A stretch of 64,000 nt of DNA from Flavobacterium davisii. GTDB taxonomy: Bacteria; Bacteroidota; Bacteroidia; Flavobacteriales; Flavobacteriaceae. This document shows, one piece after another, positions 21,371-34,509 of this stretch. Positions within the stretch are counted from its first letter, which is position 1. Each line of letters opens with the position of its first letter. The stretch covers positions 1,922,001 through 1,986,000 of the forward strand of contig NZ_CP067378.1 of NCBI RefSeq assembly GCF_019565505.1, written 5' to 3'. The notes below the pieces were generated by a model. The model did not search any database. It was given only the letters and a program-made list of their open reading frames with translations, and was not told the DNA's origin. A program made the translations under genes and the position numbers.

Positions 21371-22083
21371 TGAATAAGTTATATTTATTAGTTTTTGTCG
21401 GTATATTTTTTTCGTCCATTGCTGGGTTTGCACAGGATTTTACAAACGCAAAAGAGTTGTTAGAAGAGGTTTCTAAAAATTATAACAAAAAAGCAAGTCT
21501 ATCATTGTTTACAAATGTTACAATGTTTAAAAATTATAATGATAAGAAACCCAAAGAGGTATACGAAGGTGTAATTGTAAAAACGCCAAATGGTATTTAT
21601 TTTAAAGTAAAAGGAATGGAGCTTTTAAGTTTCAATGATTGTTCTTTAAAAATAAGTAATGAAGAAAAAATGGCGCTGTATTCTGAAGGCAAAATGGAAT
21701 CAGATATGTTGCCCACTGATGTAAGTTTAAAAGTCTTTCTTAAAGATTTTAAATGTAACTTAAAGACAACACCTACCCAGTATATTTGTGAATTTTCACC
21801 AAAAAATATTACACAGATTATGTTGAGTAAAGTAATTTTTTACATTAATAAATCGGATTTATTAATTACAAAACAAATCACTTATTTAACACAAACCATT
21901 GACGAATCTGATAGGAAAAAGCCAATTAAAGTAGTCCCTAGAATTGAGACAACTTATAAAAAACGTGTTTCAAATAATGCGGTTGATCAAAACTTAACTA
22001 ACAAAAAGAATTATATTATCAAAAATGGCAACAATGTCATTTTATCAAAAAAATATTCAAACTTTCAACTTATTAAATCATAA
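21367..22083 (+). CDS. periplasmic protein, possibly LolA-like
   Basis: A 238-residue protein with a signal peptide (LLVFVGIFFSSIAGFAQ). The mature start DFTNAKELLEEVSKNYNKKA resembles the opening of LolA-type lipoprotein carriers, and the alternating beta strands that follow (EVYEGVIVKTPNGIYFKVKG, KMALYSEGKM) fit the curved sheet of that fold. The similarity is weak and I would not assert it without a profile search. The gene overlaps the upstream CDS by 4 bp (ATGA) and ends 6 bp before the giant Rhs gene, so it is firmly part of the operon. Confidence 0.55.
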   Translation: MMNKLYLLVFVGIFFSSIAGFAQDFTNAKELLEEVSKNYNKKASLSLFTNVTMFKNYNDKKPKEVYEGVIVKTPNGIYFKVKGMELLSFNDCSLKISNEEKMALYSEGKMESDMLPTDVSLKVFLKDFKCNLKTTPTQYICEFSPKNITQIMLSKVIFYINKSDLLITKQITYLTQTIDESDRKKPIKVVPRIETTYKKRVSNNAVDQNLTNKKNYIIKNGNNVILSKKYSNFQLIKS

Positions 22084-22089
22084 TTTAAT

Positions 22090-25000
22090 ATGCACCCATT
22101 AGTAGTAAAATTTAATGTCCTTAGATTGTTACTTGTATGTAGTTTTTTACTTGCAAGTTGCACAGGAATTGCACAACAGAATTTTTACAACGGTAACACC
22201 AAAGTATTAAATAACGTAGATTTACAATCTACCACAGCTACTTATACATATAAAGGGGATGGTGAAGCTGGTTTTCCTGCAATGATCACTTTGAATCCTA
22301 AAGTTATTATTAAGCTTAAGAGTGATAGTTACAAAGGTTTCACTGGGAAAACAATTCTGAATTTAACCATCATTCCACTTCATCAAGACGGAAGTCAAGA
22401 CACCCCATTTAATAAGACGTTAGTTGTTGAAAACTCCCTAATGTCTAATTCGCCTGTGTATACTGATTTATCACAAATTGAATTACTTAATCGATATGGT
22501 GCTATCATTAAAGTAAACTCTTCTACCCCTTTAGCAATTAATCCAAATGTTTCATTACAGTTAGATTTTTGCGCAGAACGCTACTATAAGTTAAGTCAGC
22601 AACTTTTAAATGTAACAGCAACTCCAATATTAGATCCAACTAATAACAATGTGCAAAGTACTGTAAAATTAGCATGGAATAAATTAAAAGGTGCTGTTAA
22701 ATATGAATTACAATGGACTTGGGTCGATAACTTCTCGGCCGATAATAAAGTAAACAAAGCACCGTGTCAAATTCCTTTTACTGATAGAGACTTTGATTTA
22801 AATAATACCAAGGTCATAACTTCTAATGATCAATACGAAATTCCTTTAATTTATTCTAAAGGCTATTTACTATACCGTGTTAGAGCCATAGGAAAATTTA
22901 TTGGAAAACCTGAAGAAACAGATGTTAAAAAAGATTTTTTTGGCGATTGGAGCACAGGAAACTTAATAAAGAATACAGTTCAGGATTGGACCTTTTTTCC
23001 TATTAGTGAAAATCCAAGCTTGGATGCTATGAACTGGGATTTCAAAGCAAGTTATGCCGAAGAAGGAAAGAAAAAAGAAGTTGTTAGTTTTTTTGATGGG
23101 TCATTAAGAAATAGACAAACAGTTACTAAAATAAATACTGAAAATAATGCAATAGTTGGTGAAACTATTTATGATGCACAAGGAAGAGCTGCAATTGAAG
23201 TATTACCTTCACCTACTTCAAATTCATTTTTGCGTTATTTTAAAGACTTTAATAGAAATCTAAATAACAAGCAATTCTCGAATCTTGACTTCGATTTCGA
23301 TAAAAGTGGGGATTATTGTAAAAGTGACTTAGGTGGTATGATAAATACTTCCGGTTCAAGTAAATACTATTCTCCAAACAATGATATAACGACTCCTTTT
23401 AGAAACTTTATACCTAACGCATTTAATTATCCATATAGTCAAACAGAATATACTGCTGATAATACGGGGAGAATACTCAGAAAAAGTGGGGTAGGTACTG
23501 AACACAGATTAGATTCTGGTCATGAAATGAAATATTTTTATGGTGACCCTCAGCAAAGTGAATTAAATCGTCTATTTGGGTACGAAGCTGGTTATTCTAA
23601 TTTCTACAAGAAAAACACTGTGGTTGATCCTAACGGTCAAGTATCTGTAAGTTATGTCGATAACGCTGGAAAAACAATCGCTACAGCATTATCAGGTAGT
23701 AGTCCTAATATTGTCATCAATGGTGTTCCTTATCCTGTGTTGCAGCCTTTACAGGATGAAAGCGATCCTAATTTGCATAAGAACTTAGGCTTTGATTTGT
23801 TAAACAAGAAAAATCAAACAGACACAGACACTCCTTTAGATAATAACAAACTAGAAACTTCTTATAATTTTAAAACTTATAAAGATGTTTTATCAGTGAA
23901 TAGAGTTTTAGGGGTTACGGATAAAACTGCTAAACATAACTTTTTCTATAAAGTAGAAAATAATAGTGGATTTACTCCTGCGGTATGCCCAAAATCGTAT
24001 CCTTTCGTATATGATTTAGATATTGCACTGAAAGACCAATGTAATACGGATAAAATCTTTACTACAGGTAATACGCTAATTCAAAAAATGAAAATAGGCC
24101 CTTCACCACTTACAATTGAGGTTCCTATTTTACCTAAAGATTTACAATTAGAAGTAGGCGATTACAAGTTGTCCAAAACTTTAAAAGTTAACAAAGAAAC
24201 ATTAGAAGGTTTCGCTGATGATTATGTAGCCAACCTTAGAAGTTGTGTAAAACTTGAGGATTTTAATCCTAATATTAATATTAATTGTAAAACTACTTGT
24301 GAAGAATGTGAGGCTAGTGTAGGTACACTTCCAAATTTTATTTTAAATAATTTAAACGGAATTTATCAAGTCCCTACCGATAAATTAATTGCTGGCGCAA
24401 CTTATTTTATTGTCAATCCTAATACTCTTTCGGTTACTCAAAATTCCTCAGCTCTTCCTGCAGATGTGACGGTGAATTATGGAATGTCAATTACTGACGT
24501 TGAATTAAAAAAACATGTAGAATCGCTTAAAAAGGAATGGGAAGTACTTAGCAAAGCTTGTGAGTATATCTGTGGAAAAGGTTTAGCTACTTCTTGTGAA
24601 ATTAATGAACAAGTATTGTTAGATGATGTCTCTCCTAACGGACAATATGGAGGAGTTGATGATAAAAGTTCTGATTGGGCTTTAAGTGTTTTTAATACTG
24701 TAAATGGACTAGTAAAAACAGCAAATCCTACATTTCCTGGTGCATTGGTTACTGGAGATATGCATTGGAAAAAACCTACAGAACCCTATAAAAACTTAGA
24801 CGGAAGTATCTCTAGAATTCCAATTGAAGTAATAGTTGATCCCCTAAATGGTGCTATAACTTATTCACCAGCTATTGCAAATGCTACTGCTTTGGATAGT
24901 GAAAATACAGTATTACCTCAAGATTTAGCTAAAGTTACTGATTTTATTAGTCTTTGGAAACCTACTTGGGCCAATTCATTAATCCAGTATCATCCTGAAT

Positions 25001-28000
25001 ACCCGTATTATGAGTACGCTAAACAGTTGTGTACATTAACTAGTCCTATTGATGTATATCAATTTAAACCCGACGGAACTTCCGATCCTAATCGTATTCA
25101 ACGTAATCGTAACTTAAGTTCAGATGAATTTGATGCTTATTTGCAAAATCTTGATACCTATGACAAAGCAACTCGTGCAGGCTTCGATTTATTAGCTAAT
25201 GGTAAAGTACTATACCAAAAGGACCCTTACTTTTCAGCAAAAGTACCGGCGTTTTTACACCTTATTATGCAAATTGGACTTTAGAATATGAGTCTGCTGG
25301 AACTTTTGAAGCGCGTCAACTTATAATGAAAAAGGCTATTAACACACAATATAAAAATCATACAAATCTGAATATGCTTCAAGTGGCTATGAGAACCATA
25401 TTGTGTAATAGTATTCAAACTTGTAATCCAAACGTTAGTTTTTCTACCCTGTCTGATTCTCAAAAAAATAGAGTTTGGAATACTTTCAAAAACTACTATA
25501 TCTCCTTAAAAACAAATATTAAGGATTTATATATGCATGTTCATGCACTAAAACTAAAGGGATACAATTACCCTATTGGTTCGGATAGACCTAGTTTCTA
25601 TAATTATGTACATCCGTTACGTAACTATCAAAATGAATTAACGGACTTGGTAAATGAATTCCATTTAATGCATCAATGGAATTGGGCAAATCATTTTGAT
25701 CTTGCTACTACAAATTTCTTTTTTCATCCTAATCATGAACTTTTCAAATACAAAATACGCAGATTCACTTCTAGTCCTTATTCAAGTAGTAACGATAATG
25801 ACTTAATCAGTCAATATGGTACTTCAAATACGTATCAAAATTACGTTCAAACAGGTAATTGCCCACTTGTAGATGACTTGAGTTTATATATTAAAGATCA
25901 TTTTAATACCATAGCCAACACTCCAAATGCAAATCTGAATAATTTCACCCAGATAGTACAAGGACTAACAGCTAAGTTATATACAGAATTTACTGGAGTT
26001 CAGCAACCGTATCCTGCAAATTACAACCCTACTTTTGCTAATCAAATCAATGGTAATAGTTTGCGTTTTATTTTTTTCAAATACGAGCTCAACCTTCCCT
26101 TCAAGCACTCCTGCTCCTTTAGAAATTATTACTCCTTCAGGTTATTCATGGAGTGACTACCTTACCCCATCAGGTTGGTCGATCAAAGAGATTAAACAAC
26201 TGGTATACATTAAAGATCCAAATAGCGATCTAACAGTTCCTAACCCAGTGTTTAATTTTAGATGTGTTGCCGTTATTCAAATTGGTTCTACAGATATTAA
26301 AAACACCCGTGAAATCATTTTAACTGGTAAAACTCTTGCCCGTATTGGAGAATGTAAATTTGAAGGCCAACCGAGACTGGTGACTCTATAGTAGCCGAAG
26401 ATGCTACTTGTGATAAAAAAGATACTTTTGCTCTTGAGCTTAAAAAATTAATGATTGATTTACAAAAGCAGCAGCAAATTGATCAAGCTAATGTAACCCT
26501 AAATAATTTTAACACAAACTATGCTTCATTAGCTTATTATTTTAATACAAAAACTACCGACACAGTAACTTGGAGTGGTGGCAACACAGGTGTACCAGCC
26601 ACTTACACTTTGGCAGTAAATAATAGCGCAGTATTTTCAATTGTAACTACTGATAAAGTATTAAACAATACTGATCCTGTAGTAGTAGTAAAAGTGGGAG
26701 GTAAAATACAAAATGACGCTACACAAAACAATGCACGTCACCTATCAGTAACTACCCAAAAGAATAACGATGCGGCAGAACACAATGTTAACCCAGCTAA
26801 TGTATTGAATGCTACTTTCGGTTTTACTCATTATGAAGCAGTAATCAAAAATACCCGCTCACAAAGCATGCCACTCTATTTTTCTTGTTGTTCTCCTTGT
26901 GGTGAAAACGATTTTGATGGAGATGGGTATGGGGATAAATGTATTCAAAAAGAGGTTTTACCAACTTGTAAACATTTAGGTGTTATTTTTAGAACCCCTT
27001 ATTTGGAAAATGATTATTTTCCATTTATAGGTAAAGAAAATTTAAAAAGAAAATTTAAAAATGTAGCCCAATCCTTTGCGAATTTTTATAATGATCAGCA
27101 AAACAGTAATACTGTTGAAAAATTTTATTTTACAACGGGAGATGATTTTTATAATACTACAATTGGTAGATGGGGAAGTATACAAAGAGAAACTTCTAAA
27201 AATATTAAGGATAGTAATGCTAACGAAATAACTTTTACAGATTCGAATTCTGAAAATGTATTGCAAATTCAAGGTGAAAAATATTCTAATTTTTTATCAA
27301 ATTCATTAAATTATTTAATGAACAATTTTAAAAAACCGAGGATTTCAGATGACAAAAAAACTTGACAAAATGATTTTTGTTATATCTGATTTAAACGAAG
27401 ATTTTTCTCAATTTGAAGAAGCAAGAATAAAATTCGAAAATTATTTAAGCAATAATTCGTTAATAAAATATTATTATATTTTATTAACAGATGATGACAA
27501 TAAAATAAGAATTAATGGTGAACTTAAAGATCCTAATGGGTTTTTTTCTAAGCTTTATGATGATGAGATAAATCTAAATGATCATGATGAGTCTTTTATT
27601 TTCTCGAAATTCAAAGTCAGTGAATTAGATGACCCAATTGTTTTGGGTAAATTAACTAATCTATTTAAAAATCTATTGGCCGATATCGATTGTAATGGAA
27701 TTCAGATATCTTTTAATTATCAAGGTAAGTTTGAAACAGATTTATTAAATTTTGAAAAAAATAATGAAACCATTGATGAGACCACTTGCAAATGTATCCC
27801 TAAACCAGTACAGCCTATTGCGTGTGATGAAGAATTTGACAAGTACATGCTATTCTTGAATTTTGATGGCACAGGTAATTCACAAAAAATCAAAGGTCTT
27901 AACAGAGCTAATGCACCGTACTTTTTAAATAAGAAAAATTTCTGCGATGCTAACTTACAGTATCTTTATGCTTCTTATGAATATTACATTAACACCTTAA

Positions 28001-31000
28001 AAATCACAAAAACTACTGATAAAGACTTTTTAAGCCTAGTAAGATTTGGCGAAACTGAATTGCATTATGGTTTTGATGGTATAAAAGATGTTATTGATTT
28101 ATTTAAGAAATATTGTGATGAAAATAGCACCAACCCTAAAAGATTAACTTGGAATGATTATGTAAATAAAGAGTATATTCCTACTTATAAGCCGTGTCCA
28201 CCACCAGCTATGCCTATGGTTTCCCCGGATATAAAAACAGAAAGCTATTGTGATGGTTTGGCCGCTTATTTTAATTCTGTATACAAAACAGATGCTTATG
28301 AACGATATATTCAATCACAAAAAAATGAGTTTATCAAAAACTATATAGCTTCGGCTATGAGTACTGTGGTAGAGCAATTTAATGTAAATTATGCGGATAA
28401 GGAATATCAATATACCTTATATTATTATGACCAAGCAGGTAATTTAATTAAAACTGTTGCTCCGGAAGGCGTAAATCGTTTTGATACTACATCGGTTTTA
28501 GATACTCAAATAAATCAATCTAGAGATCAAAAACTTGATAATGCTACGCTATTACCGAATCATAAGTTCAAAACGGAATATCGTTATAATACATTAAATC
28601 AGTTAATTTGGCAACAAACGCCTGATGGAGGGACTACTAAATTTGCCTACGATGATTTAGGGCGCATTATAGCTTCTCAAAATGAAAAACAATTGGCTAA
28701 AAATCATTTTAGTTATACCAAATATGATGTATTAGGAAGAATAACCGAAGCTGGAGAAATTCATACGGATATATCTTATTCAATTGATGATAATGGTCGT
28801 TTAATTGAGAAGAATATTAGAGTAAACACATTTAAAGACGCGTTATACTCTAAACATCAGGTAACAAAAACTATATACAGTCAAGATCCAGAAGTTGAAG
28901 CTAATTTAAAAGCTTCCAATTTATTCCGTACCGCTACAAATAATGTTGCGCTTTCAAACAGAAATAGAGTTACTGGAGTTTTTTATTATAATGTAATTAA
29001 TGATTCTTCAACTTTAAATTTTGACAATGCTATCCTTTATAATTATGATATTCATGGTAATGTAAAAGAACAAGTTTCATACAACAGATCATTAAAAAAT
29101 TATAATTGTCAGGAAACTGTAATAGATTCAGATTCTGGAAGAAAGAACGATTGTGAAGCGCATTTAAAAAGAGTAGTCTACGATTATGATTTAATCAGTG
29201 GTAAGGTAAACAAAGTAATATTCCAGCCTAATAAGGCAGATCAGTTCATCCATAGGTATAATTATGATGCTGATAATAGAATTGTGAGTGTTGAAACCTC
29301 TCCAGATGGCGCAATTTGGGAAAAAGATGCAGAGTATAAATATTATCCTCATGGTCCATTATCGAGAACTGTACTTGGAAATAAAGAAGTTCAGGGGATT
29401 GATTATGCCTATACGCTTCAAGGTTGGCTAAAAATGGTAAACGGCGAGAATATTTCTAATAATGGTTTAGTAATGTACCCTGATGGTAGTTATACTGCTG
29501 GTACTCCTAGTATGCCAAAAACATCTAATGTTCAAGATGCCTTCGGATATTCATTAAGTTATAACGATAATGATTATAGAGCTATTAGCTCAAATGATAG
29601 CTATCCATTACAAAATGCTAATTCAACAACTATCGATAACGGTTTCTTACCTCTTGTGTATAGTAGAAATACTAGTGTCTTAGGTGGCGGAAGCAACTTA
29701 TATAATGGTAACATTAAACAAATGGTTACTTCAATAAGTGAATTAAACGGAAAATTATTGCCAACACAGAAAAACAATTACACCTATGATCAATTAAATA
29801 GAATTGTAGCTATGAACTCTGTTGCTATTAACGTAGATAGAGATGACATGATAAAGCCAATTCCACGACCTAGTGTAAGTGCCAATTACACTTACGATCG
29901 CAATGGTAACATCCTGTCTCAAAAAACCACTGATACTAACGGTGTTATTATGGATAATTTAAGATATGATTATACCCCGTGCAAGGTGAATAATCAGTTG
30001 CGATTGGTTGAGGATAGTGTACCTGTTACAAGTTATACCACTGATTTAGAGAGTCAGGAAAAATATTTAAGTGATGTATTAGGAATTACGTACAATATTA
30101 ATAACACCAGCACCCATAACTATATCTATGATGCTATAGGTCAATTGATTGAAGATAAATCAGAGGGGCTTAAAATACAATGGCGGGTAGATGGTAAAGT
30201 GAGCCGTGTAGAAAACAGCAAATCTAAATTGACCATTGACTTTGAATACGATGGTTTAGGTAATCGAATTGCAAAAGCCGTAACCCAAGGTGGAAATGTA
30301 ATTAAAACGGTTTATGCAAGAGACGCCCAAGGAAATGTGCTGGCAGTTTATGAACAACGTTACGAAGAACACAAGCCTGTTGACCCAATTAAAAATGAAT
30401 TGGTATTAACTAATTATGTATTAGATAATAAAGAGCTTAAAAAAGCCTTCAATACTATAAAAGTAGAGGGTACATCTGCTGTTAATGTTCCAGTGATTTA
30501 ACTCTTGTTGCCTCTCAAAGTATTACCTTAACTGGGAATTTTACCATTAAATCAGGTTCAAATTTCTTAGCTCAAGTGGCTACAGTACCTAATACTGTTG
30601 TCGACATACCGTCAACACTTACGCTAAAAGAGCATGATATTTATGGTAGTAGCCGACTGGGGATAGAAGAAAAAAATATGCTATTGTATCAGCATAATTT
30701 AACGGGTGAGCTTAATAGAAAAGCTAATAAAATTGCAAATAAAGATACTATTTTAGCTCTTTCTAAAGAAGCTAATAATTCAAACATTAGTGATAATGTT
30801 TCAACTCCTGTTCCAGCTTCTTTCATAGATGTTACTTCTTTAGGGATAAAGCCTGATTACGCATTAAAATTAACCGAAACAGCTAATGCTAAGTGGAATT
30901 TATTAAGTGGAGAACTTCAGTCATTCGCAAATCAAAATTTAAACACTGTTGGAATTGATATTAAGTACAACTTGATGAATCTAAACATTGCCAATGATGA

Positions 31001-33742
31001 ATACGGTATAACACAATTGCAATACAAAACGAATGAGACTAAATTAAGCAAAGAATTAATCTCATTAAATGTTTTAAAAAAGTATTTTAACAATTTTAAT
31101 TGTTCAGATTTAACGAGTTATGATCATGATAAATTATTAAGTATTTCAACTTGGAATTATCCTTCTTGTGAAAGAGAATACTTAGCAATTCAACCAGCGG
31201 TTTTTAATCCCAATGAGACAGGAAGTGTATTTTTCAATATAAGTAATTATGTTTCCTTAAGAAACAAGGGGGCAATTACCTTAGAAGTTGATGGTAAAGA
31301 GTATGGTTTTGATTTTAATGGAAATCTTTTTAATATCATAAGTAAAGGTGATTTAATAAATCAAAAATTGCCCACAGTTACAAATTTCGAATTAGAATTA
31401 AAAGAGAATGAAATTATTTTAAAAGCAGACTCTAAAGTACTTGCTAGCCAACCAAGACCAGTTACAACTAATCCTATGAATTTAAAACTTAAAATTTCAA
31501 ATTTTAGTAATGAATTCTGGTATTTGTGGTCAGGATTTCATATTTACGATCTTTTTGTAATTAAAGATATCAAAGATGTTTTTGAAATTACAAATAACAC
31601 TAAATTATCGCTTATAAAAGATAGTGAAGGATTCAAACATAAGATAAAAGTTGATATTTATAAAACAAAATCTTCAACGGTTGGCTCTCCTATTACAAGG
31701 AGATCATATGAAGCAGTTTCAACACCTACTACTATCGTTACCGATGGATTAGAAGTTAAAACTAATGTTAATTTTAATAATTTCAGTGGATACATTCAAG
31801 TAAATGGAGTTGATACAGCTTTACAACCTTATTTTGGTAAAGAAACATTAGTAAATGAAGCACCAGCAACTAATAATTTCCAACTTGGAGGCACATTTGA
31901 TAATTTAAAACCATTAGATTTTAGCAGTTGTTATTTCAATTATGATTTAAAAACATTATACAACAATGGTGTATCGCATAGTTTCACCTTTGATGATGTG
32001 ACAAGTAGTACCGTTACAAACAATCCGCCAAGAACGATTACACGTAATATTGCCATGACTGTAACCCCTTACGTAGTGAGAGAACTTAGTAGTTGTATGC
32101 CCGATTCAGACAAAGATGGCTTGTACGATATTTATGAATATTCTGTTCCAAACATTACAATAGATGTTGATAAAGATGGTTTGCTAAACCACTTAGATCC
32201 AGACGATGATGGAGATGGGATACTAACTAAATATGAAAGTGCAGATCCTGATAACGATCATAATCCTATAACAGGCAAGCCTGCATTGAATACAAATGCA
32301 GATCCACATCCAAATAATGATCAAGCATTAACAAACACGATGCCTGATTATTTAGATGATGATGATGATGGTGATGGTTATAAAACTTGGGAAATAGTTG
32401 AAGGAGGACCCGGTAAACCAAATCAAACTCCGGGACTTGCCTATACTGAAGATACAAATAATGATAAAATACCTAATTATTTGGACGCTAATCGTAAATA
32501 TTTCGATGCCATTGTACCAATGACTCAATTTGAATACAAATCAATTGTGGGTGACAAACGCTATGAATTAGCAAATCATTTAGGTAACATATTAAATGTA
32601 ATTTCTGATAGACCTATAGATTGCAATTTAGGTAAAAATACTAAATATTTGGCCGAGATAATATCTTTTAGCGACTATTACCCTTTCGGTAGCTTGATTC
32701 CTAACCGCCACGGCTCAAGTACAGCCTACCGTTACGGCTTCCAAGGACAAGAAAAAGATGATGAGATTAAAGGGGAAGGGAACTCGTTGAATTATACGTT
32801 TAGAATGCACGACCCAAGGGTGGGGAGGTTTTTTGCTGTTGACCCGCTTGAAAGTAAATATCCTTGGAATAGTCCTTATGCATTTAGTGAGAATAGGGTT
32901 ATGGATGGCATTGAATTAGAAGGATTAGAGGTTACACCATACCAAAAAAGGTTACCTACAGACAAACCCGTTTTTAAACAAAATAATTCTGTAGGAGTTT
33001 TAAAAAGAGTATCTAATGCAATAGAAAACACAGGTAACTTTTTAACTAATATTACTTTAGTTCCAGCATATAATCTTTCTTCAGATGTAATAAATGGAAC
33101 TTATAAACTTTTTACTGGAGGATATGAGTTTAATCCATATATTATAAATGATATAGATGATGATTTAAATCGCTCTCAAAATTCAGTTGAAAACTATTTT
33201 GAAAAAAATCATTAAAACAAATAGGAAGTGATTTAGGCAATGGTCTAACAAAGTTGCAAAACTATGAATTGGCAGGACAATTATTTGTTTTTCACAAAAT
33301 AGGTCAAGCATATGGAAGAGGTTCTAGTCTTGGTTCAAACACTGTTGCAGAAACTAATAACTTAATAAATGGTTCAGGTAGAGCAGCTGGAGTTATAGAG
33401 GTTAGTAATAATGTTAAATCACTTGCACAATTTAAAAAATATACACCTAAAAATGCTATTGAATTTGTGTTTGATCCAGAAACAGAAATATTTACAGTTG
33501 GAAAAGTCAAAAGCCCTATATCTGGACTGTCTCCACATCAAAATTTAGCTAGAGTAATAAATGCAGGTAATAATGTAGTTGGGGGGATGTTTAAACGAGG
33601 TGCGAATGGAGAAATCTTAACAAATGAAGCCTCAGGTCATTTTCACAAAAATTGGACTCCAGAAATAAGAGAAAAATTTGTAAAATTCCTTGAATCTCAA
33701 TCAGGGGAAGAGGTTAAGCATACTTCAAAGCCTAGTTTTTAA
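22090..33742 (+). CDS. giant Rhs/YD-repeat protein with C-terminal toxin (six frameshifts)
   Basis: About 3884 residues after repairing single-base shifts near 25255, 26071, 26365, 27355, 30492 and 33200; the sum restores whole codons. The signal region ends [13 protein letters not shown], so lipoprotein or Sec cleavage are both possible. Order: N-terminal beta modules (1-1560), an AT-rich region with [16 protein letters not shown] (about 1600-1920), YD repeats (about 2110-2790), aspartate-rich calcium-type repeats such as [10 protein letters not shown] (about 3335-3470), and the Rhs core (about 3528-3612: [60 protein letters not shown]). A variable tip follows GIELEG. The last 110 residues ([56 protein letters not shown]) recall a polymorphic-toxin tip, perhaps 'type 43'; the family number is from memory. 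Confidence 0.8.
32673..32923 (+). repeat. Rhs core direct repeat, copy 1
   Basis: 251 bp of Rhs core coding sequence, from GACTATTACCC to the codons for ELEG. It aligns without gaps to 35266-35516, with scattered mismatches and long identical blocks (for example around 32775-32810). This is the join between the conserved Rhs body and a variable toxin tip. Confidence 0.9.
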
Positions 33743-33752
33743 AATTATAAAA

Positions 33753-34262
33753 ATGCAAGAAATAATAAAAAATAAGAATTTTCAGGATTTAATTATTGAG
33801 GATAAAGTATATAATTTTTTAGAAATAGCTAGTTTTTCTGATTTAAACTTAACGTATGGTTGTTATGACTCTGGCTGGGTAATAATAAGTATGGAAGGCA
33901 TTGAAGTAATCGAATATAACAGTGAGAAATTTAGATATATTAGTTTTTTAAAATTTATTGAAATATCTACATCATTAATAAAAGAGGAAATACAAAAGAG
34001 AATAATTGAAAATCATAATTGTTTAGAGTTATTCCCTATTGAAAATGTTTTGCATTTAATATTAAATATGGAATCTGATTATTGGTTAAATCTATGTATT
34101 AATCTTTTAATTGATATGAATTATAAAAATCAATATATTAATGAGATTTTGAATGAATTATTAAATAAATCTTGGATATCTCAAAAAGTAAAACATAAAA
34201 TTTTAAAATTATTAAAACCTCCAGCTCCTCTAATTCTCCCGATTTTGAAGGATAATAAATAA
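33753..34262 (+). CDS. candidate immunity protein for the main Rhs toxin
   Basis: A 169-residue soluble protein starting MQEIIKNKNFQDLIIEDKVY, with no signal peptide. The first 75 residues are mixed beta with YGCYDSGWVIISMEGIEVIE; the rest is helical with hydrophobic heptads (FLKFIEISTSLIKEEIQ, LWLNLCINLLID-like). It does not match a family I know. Its position, 10 bp after the stop of the Rhs toxin and just before a terminator, is the standard place for a cognate immunity gene. I preferred ATG 33753 over 33690, which would overlap the toxin gene and give an unlikely N-terminus. Confidence 0.65.
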   Translation: MQEIIKNKNFQDLIIEDKVYNFLEIASFSDLNLTYGCYDSGWVIISMEGIEVIEYNSEKFRYISFLKFIEISTSLIKEEIQKRIIENHNCLELFPIENVLHLILNMESDYWLNLCINLLIDMNYKNQYINEILNELLNKSWISQKVKHKILKLLKPPAPLILPILKDNK

Positions 34263-34266
34263 AAAA

Positions 34267-34292
34267 GAAACACGCTCTTGGGCGTGTTTTTT
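34267..34292 (+). terminator. terminator after immunity gene
   Basis: AAACACGC (34267-34274) pairs with GCGTGTTT (34281-34288) across the loop TCTTGG, followed by a T-run. It closes the 22-kb Rhs transcription unit. A near-identical hairpin occurs at 37221-37240. Confidence 0.85.
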
Positions 34293-34301
34293 TGTGGGTT
34301 T

Positions 34302-34500
34302 TTATGAGGAGTAAGCTTGCTTGGCTTTATAATCACGAATGGTCAAATCAAGAAAACGAGTAACCCTTGCTTTGTCTTCTTCATTCATATCTTGTATGAC
34401 TTCAAACTTTTTAAGCAATTCTTTATCTTTTATAGTGGTGATATCATGGCTTAATAAAGCATCGGCAGAAATCGTTAAGAAGGTTGGGTAGATTATTTAG
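34302..34500 (-). pseudogene. 3' fragment of an XRE-type regulator
   Basis: On the minus strand an open frame ends ISADALLSHDITTIKDKELL, then KKFEVIQDMNEEDKARVTRF, LDLTIRDYKAKQ and AYSS before the stop. This looks like the C-terminal third of an XRE-family helix-turn-helix regulator: the linker after the DNA-binding domain and the final helix that ends IRDYKAK. There is no start and no helix-turn-helix part. It is cut off near 34500, exactly where the orphan Rhs frame opens, so it is a remnant of rearrangement. Confidence 0.5.
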
Positions 34501-34509
34501 TATTGATAA

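Noticed and set aside
27042..27272. 76-codon minus-strand frame inside the Rhs gene
   Set aside because: It is an AT-rich shadow of the Rhs coding frame with no start context.
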